Below, piece by piece: positions 7,155-11,333 of a DNA stretch of 11,333 bases. The position numbers and the translations under genes were made by a program. The stretch is from positions 1-11,333 of the forward strand of contig JAPULF010000308.1 of the NCBI GenBank assembly GCA_027295245.1. The letters run 5' to 3'. The notes beneath the pieces are model-generated. The model saw only the letters and a program-made list of their open reading frames with translations. It was not told the DNA's origin and did no database searches. This DNA comes from Planctomycetota bacterium (GTDB lineage: Bacteria > Planctomycetota > Phycisphaerae > UBA1845 > UTPLA1). The stretch's first letter is position 1. Every line of letters begins with the position of its first letter.

Positions 7155-8867
7155 TTGGTGGACAAGGACGATCGGGGTCGTCAGCCCATGCAGCCTTCGA
7201 CACATTCCGCGGTTTCGCAGCTACGCATTCTGGTGTTGGCCAAGAGCGGAATTCAAGAAGAAGACCTTTGTTCTCGATTCGGTCAGAATGTCGAGTTTCG
7301 GACCGTACACTCGTTCGATGAAGCACTCGCCGCACTTCGAGACGATCGATACGATTTCGTCGTCGCCGACCGCGTCAAGTTTCTGTCGTTGGAGTCGGCC
7401 ATGATCAGTCAGCAAGCCGTTCGCGTGCTCGAGACGATCGGGCAGGGTGTTTGTCTTGTGGACCCGCAAGGACGACTCGTCTGGGCCAACCCGGCCATGA
7501 ACGCACACCCCGATGATTTGATCGACAAGGTGTGCGAGGCCTGCGCCAAGATCGTCGGAGAAACCGGCGAGGGCGATGCAGGCCAAGGCGCGCAGCGTCT
7601 GAGTCTCGTCGCCGGGGACGATCAACATTTCGAAGTATCCGTGACGCCTGTGGTGGATGCAGCGGCGCAGGTGACCCAGGCCGCCGTGGTCGTATGGGAT
7701 ATCACGCAGCGGCAGCGGCTTCAGAAAAAGATCGATGCCATCGATATGGCGGGCCGTGAGATTGCTCGGCTCGATGTCGAGACCACCTCGGGAATGTCCA
7801 TCGAGGCCCGAATCTCGCTCCTGGAACAGAAGATCCTCCGATACATGCATGACCTGCTGCACTTCGATAATTTCGCGGTCCTGCTGATCGACAAGAAAAC
7901 CAACCGTCTCGAGATCGTGCTCCAGCACGGCATGTCGGAGCGAACCGGCGACTACACGATCGTCGCCTCCGCGGAGGACAACGGGATCAGCGGTTACGTT
8001 GCGGCGGTCGGGCGCAGCTATCTCTGTCCGGACACGTCCGCGGACCCGCGTTACCTGACCGGGCTGGAAAGCGCACGGAGCTCTCTGACAGTGCCCTTGC
8101 GGCTTCACGACAAGGTTATCGGGGTCTTTGATATCGAGTCGGACAGGCCGTCGGCCTTCAATGAAGAGGACAGACAGTTCGCCGAGATTCTGGCGGGACA
8201 CATCGCGATCGCACTCAATATTCTCGATCTTCTCGTGACCGAGCGGTTTGAATCCACCGGTCAGCTTGCCGACGACGTGAGTGCCGAAATCGCGGGTCCG
8301 CTCAACGACATCACCACCGAGACGTCCACGCTCATGGACGAGTACATCGGCAACGCGGAATTGCGCCGCCGGTTGGAGGCCATTCGCGATCACGTCGCCG
8401 ACATCAAAGAGATTGTCAAGGAAGTCGCCTCACCGCAGAGCGGCATCCTCGGACGCCGAGGTACGTCGCCCGTCGACGATCCCCTCCTGGCTGGAAAGCG
8501 CGTCTTGGTTGCCGACGACGAGCAGATCATTCGCGAAACCGTCGGCGGCGTGTTGCGGCGGCATGGTTGCCACGTCGAAACCGCCTCGGACGGAAACGAA
8601 GCCGTTGAGATGCTGGACGCTCAGCCGTTTGATCTGGTGCTCGCCGATATCAAGATGCCGCAGAAGAACGGCTATGAAGTGTTTTCGGCGGCACGCGATA
8701 TCGAAAATGGCGTTCCCGTAATCCTGATGACCGGTTTCGGATACGACCCCAATCACTCGATCGTTCGAGCGCGAGGCGAGGGACTGAGCGCCGTTCTTTT
8801 CAAACCCTTCAAGGTCGAGTTGCTGATTTCGGAAGTACACAATGCCTTGCAGCCCAAGGCCTCTTGA
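7155..8867 (+). CDS. Hybrid signalling protein: receiver-like, PAS, GAF, degenerate DHp helix pair and C-terminal receiver
   Basis: This cytoplasmic protein of 570 residues has five parts. Residues 23-80 resemble a receiver (LRILVLAK...DFVVADR) but lack the normal acidic pair. A PAS domain covers about 85-185 (LETIGQGVCLVDPQGRLVWANP, ending WDITQRQ). A GAF domain covers about 218-358, with SLTVPLRLHDKVIGVFDIES. A helical pair at about 365-428 matches a histidine-kinase DHp, but the usual HExxxPL reads AEIAGPL (A377-L383), so the phospho-acceptor histidine is absent. No ATP-binding kinase domain follows. Residues 449-565 form a complete receiver: D454/D455, phospho-acceptor D498 in LADIKMP, T526 and K550. 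The protein probably senses a small ligand or redox state and is phosphorylated by a separate kinase, or works by binding. No DNA-binding or enzymatic output domain is present. The start is uncertain: TTG 7155, GTG 7158 or ATG 7188, all upstream of the first domain. Confidence 0.87.
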   Translation: MVDKDDRGRQPMQPSTHSAVSQLRILVLAKSGIQEEDLCSRFGQNVEFRTVHSFDEALAALRDDRYDFVVADRVKFLSLESAMISQQAVRVLETIGQGVCLVDPQGRLVWANPAMNAHPDDLIDKVCEACAKIVGETGEGDAGQGAQRLSLVAGDDQHFEVSVTPVVDAAAQVTQAAVVVWDITQRQRLQKKIDAIDMAGREIARLDVETTSGMSIEARISLLEQKILRYMHDLLHFDNFAVLLIDKKTNRLEIVLQHGMSERTGDYTIVASAEDNGISGYVAAVGRSYLCPDTSADPRYLTGLESARSSLTVPLRLHDKVIGVFDIESDRPSAFNEEDRQFAEILAGHIAIALNILDLLVTERFESTGQLADDVSAEIAGPLNDITTETSTLMDEYIGNAELRRRLEAIRDHVADIKEIVKEVASPQSGILGRRGTSPVDDPLLAGKRVLVADDEQIIRETVGGVLRRHGCHVETASDGNEAVEMLDAQPFDLVLADIKMPQKNGYEVFSAARDIENGVPVILMTGFGYDPNHSIVRARGEGLSAVLFKPFKVELLISEVHNALQPKAS

Positions 8868-8869
8868 GC

Positions 8870-8888
8870 ATCGGCCGGCCGCGCCGAT
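8870..8888. terminator. Possible shared hairpin between convergent genes
   Basis: ATCGGC and GCCGAT form a 6-bp stem around a 7-base GC-rich loop, in the 36-base gap between two convergent stop codons. Its placement suits a bidirectional transcript end. Neither strand has a T-run directly after the stem, so intrinsic termination would be weak. Confidence 0.4.
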
Positions 8889-8903
8889 TCCACTTCGTAA
8901 AAA

Positions 8904-9308
8904 TCACGATTCGCCAAGGCCGAGAAATCGACCGATTCGAAGGACCGTCTTCGGGCCGATGCCCCGCACGGCTTCGAGGTCTACCGGTTTCGAGAAAACG
9001 GGGCGTTTCCATTCTTGCGACTGCTGTTCGCGAAATGACACGATTTGTTTCGCCTTCGATTCTCCGATGCCCGGCAACAGCGCCAATTCGTACCAAGCCG
9101 CGGTGTTCGGATCGAGGGTTGTCTCGAGGTCTTCCGGCTCGCCCGTCGGGGTCGCGACCCACGGCCGCAGATCGGCCAGACCCGAGCCGAGCGTCGCCAG
9201 GAACAGAACCGCCACGATTCCGAGCGCCGTCATGCCCGGTCCACGGTGGGATGACGCTTGGGGGGGCGAATTCGTCTTGTTTGCCGCTGTCGATCGGGGG
9301 GCGTTCAT
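8904..9308 (-). CDS. Membrane-anchored helix-hairpin-helix protein, ComEA-like
   Basis: From the ATG at 9306-9308 the product has 134 residues. A polar N-terminal tail of 25 residues precedes one hydrophobic helix (27-44). A short linker leads to two helix-hairpin-helix motifs: LPGIGESKAKQIVSFR (78-93) and VRGIGPKTVLRIGRFL (114-129). The phrase DPNTA at 66-70 matches the NxNTA lead-in of ComEA. By family knowledge this double motif binds the DNA backbone without sequence preference. In ComEA it captures incoming DNA outside the membrane during natural transformation. No other competence gene is visible here, so the role is inferred from domain and topology only, and other anchored HhH proteins are possible. 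A longer TTG-started frame from 9395 and a shorter start at the TM-proximal ATG (residue 26) are alternatives. The gene is convergent with the signalling gene and divergent from the next glycosyltransferase. Confidence 0.78.
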   Translation of the reverse strand: MNAPRSTAANKTNSPPQASSHRGPGMTALGIVAVLFLATLGSGLADLRPWVATPTGEPEDLETTLDPNTAAWYELALLPGIGESKAKQIVSFREQQSQEWKRPVFSKPVDLEAVRGIGPKTVLRIGRFLGLGES

Positions 9309-9398
9309 GGGTCGGTTCCGGTCGCGAACTCGGTCGAGACGTTCCAATAATCGTCTGATATGTGGATTCTGAGGGCATCGCCACGGGCTGTCCAACCT

Positions 9399-9410
9399 GC
9401 CCGGCCGGGC
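9399..9410. repeat. 12-bp perfect palindrome in a divergent intergenic region
   Basis: GCCCGGCCGGGC is its own reverse complement. It lies in the 226-base gap between the ComEA-like gene and the processive glycosyltransferase, where both promoters should be. It could be an operator or chance. A weak TACTAT hexamer sits just downstream on the plus strand. I see no gene in this gap. Confidence 0.3.
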
Positions 9411-9534
9411 TGTGTCTTACTATTGAGGAGATCGAAACGTGGGGCGGCGGGCGGCGTTCGTTGATCGAGGGCGTTCGGCAACCTAGGATTCACGACCCGC
9501 CACCCTGGATTTGCAGCCTACTGGATGAGGTTTC

Positions 9535-11052
<1,518 letters not shown>

Positions 11053-11063
11053 CCGCCGTCCGT

Positions 11064-11333
11064 CTATTCGCGGCTCTTGCTGCACCGAGCGAAGGTCCAA
11101 ATCAAAAAAGCAAATACCGCCAGTGCAAAGACGCTCGGCGCGGCGGACGCCAAGCCTTGAGAAGCGCCGATTGATTCTGCGAGGTCGCTTGCCCAATCGC
11201 TGCCAAGCCCCTGCGGCGATTTCTTGTAATAGAACGCGGCCCCCGCAATGCCGACGCCGAGCAACCCCTCGCCGCCGACCAGGCCCGAACCGAAGAGCAC
11301 GCCCTTCTCACGCCGGCTGTCCGACTCCTCCTT
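11064..11333 (-). CDS. OPT-family transporter, C-terminal end (partial, cut by the right edge)
   Basis: The frame is open from the right edge to a TAG at 11064-11066 and encodes the last 89 residues. It begins with a charged stretch, then REKGVLFGSGLVGGEGLLG, a motif typical of the last part of OPT (oligopeptide transporter/yellow stripe-like) proteins. After it comes the rest of that helix, a polar loop and a final transmembrane helix (APSVFALAVFAFLIW) with a short basic tail. By family knowledge these proteins import small peptides or metal chelates using a proton gradient. Substrate cannot be told from this end. The GTG within GVLF is internal to the protein, not a start. It converges with the glycosyltransferase. 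Confidence 0.8.
   Translation of the reverse strand, partial: KEESDSRREKGVLFGSGLVGGEGLLGVGIAGAAFYYKKSPQGLGSDWASDLAESIGASQGLASAAPSVFALAVFAFLIWTFARCSKSRE

Noticed and set aside
7221..8393. 390-codon minus-strand open frame opposite the PAS-GAF-receiver gene
   Set aside because: It is antisense to recognisable PAS and GAF domains and shows no motif of its own.

Overview
This is a GC-rich bacterial window with long ORFs, strong G/C bias at third codon positions, short intergenic gaps and frequent GTG/TTG starts. The gene content suggests a Planctomycetota bacterium, perhaps Phycisphaerae-like: a tandem M16 peptidase pair, a PAS-GAF-receiver protein, an OPT-family transporter and a large orphan membrane protein. 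That placement is inference from protein style; there is no rRNA or marker gene to confirm it. I see no mobile element, CRISPR array, tRNA or rRNA.

Layout. (1) Positions 3-98 hold the probable tail of a plus-strand gene that enters from the left. It converges with a complete minus-strand family 2 glycosyltransferase (GT2) of the dolichol-phosphate-sugar synthase type (202-1158). (2) At 1383-3877 lie two translationally coupled M16 genes. The first protein has lost the zinc site and the second keeps it, which is the pattern of a heterodimeric M16B protease. (3) At 4021-7046 a 14-helix membrane protein of unknown function overlaps by one base (TGATG) with a lipoprotein-like alpha/beta hydrolase. 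(4) At 7155-8867 there is a receiver-like/PAS/GAF/degenerate-DHp/receiver signalling protein, preceded by a good -10 box. (5) A short membrane-anchored ComEA-like helix-hairpin-helix protein lies on the minus strand (8904-9308). It converges with the signalling gene and is divergent from a processive hyaluronan/NodC-like GT2 (9535-11052). (6) The right edge carries the C-terminus of an OPT-family transporter on the minus strand (11064-11333).

How the genes fit together. Only two pairs look like operons: the M16 pair (GTGA overlap) and the membrane protein/hydrolase pair (TGATG overlap). The rest look like separate transcription units. Two glycosyltransferases and several envelope proteins give the window a cell-envelope flavour, but no single pathway joins all the genes. 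The candidates for undescribed biology are the membrane protein/lipoprotein-hydrolase pair and the kinase-like protein that lacks both its phospho-acceptor histidine and its ATPase domain.
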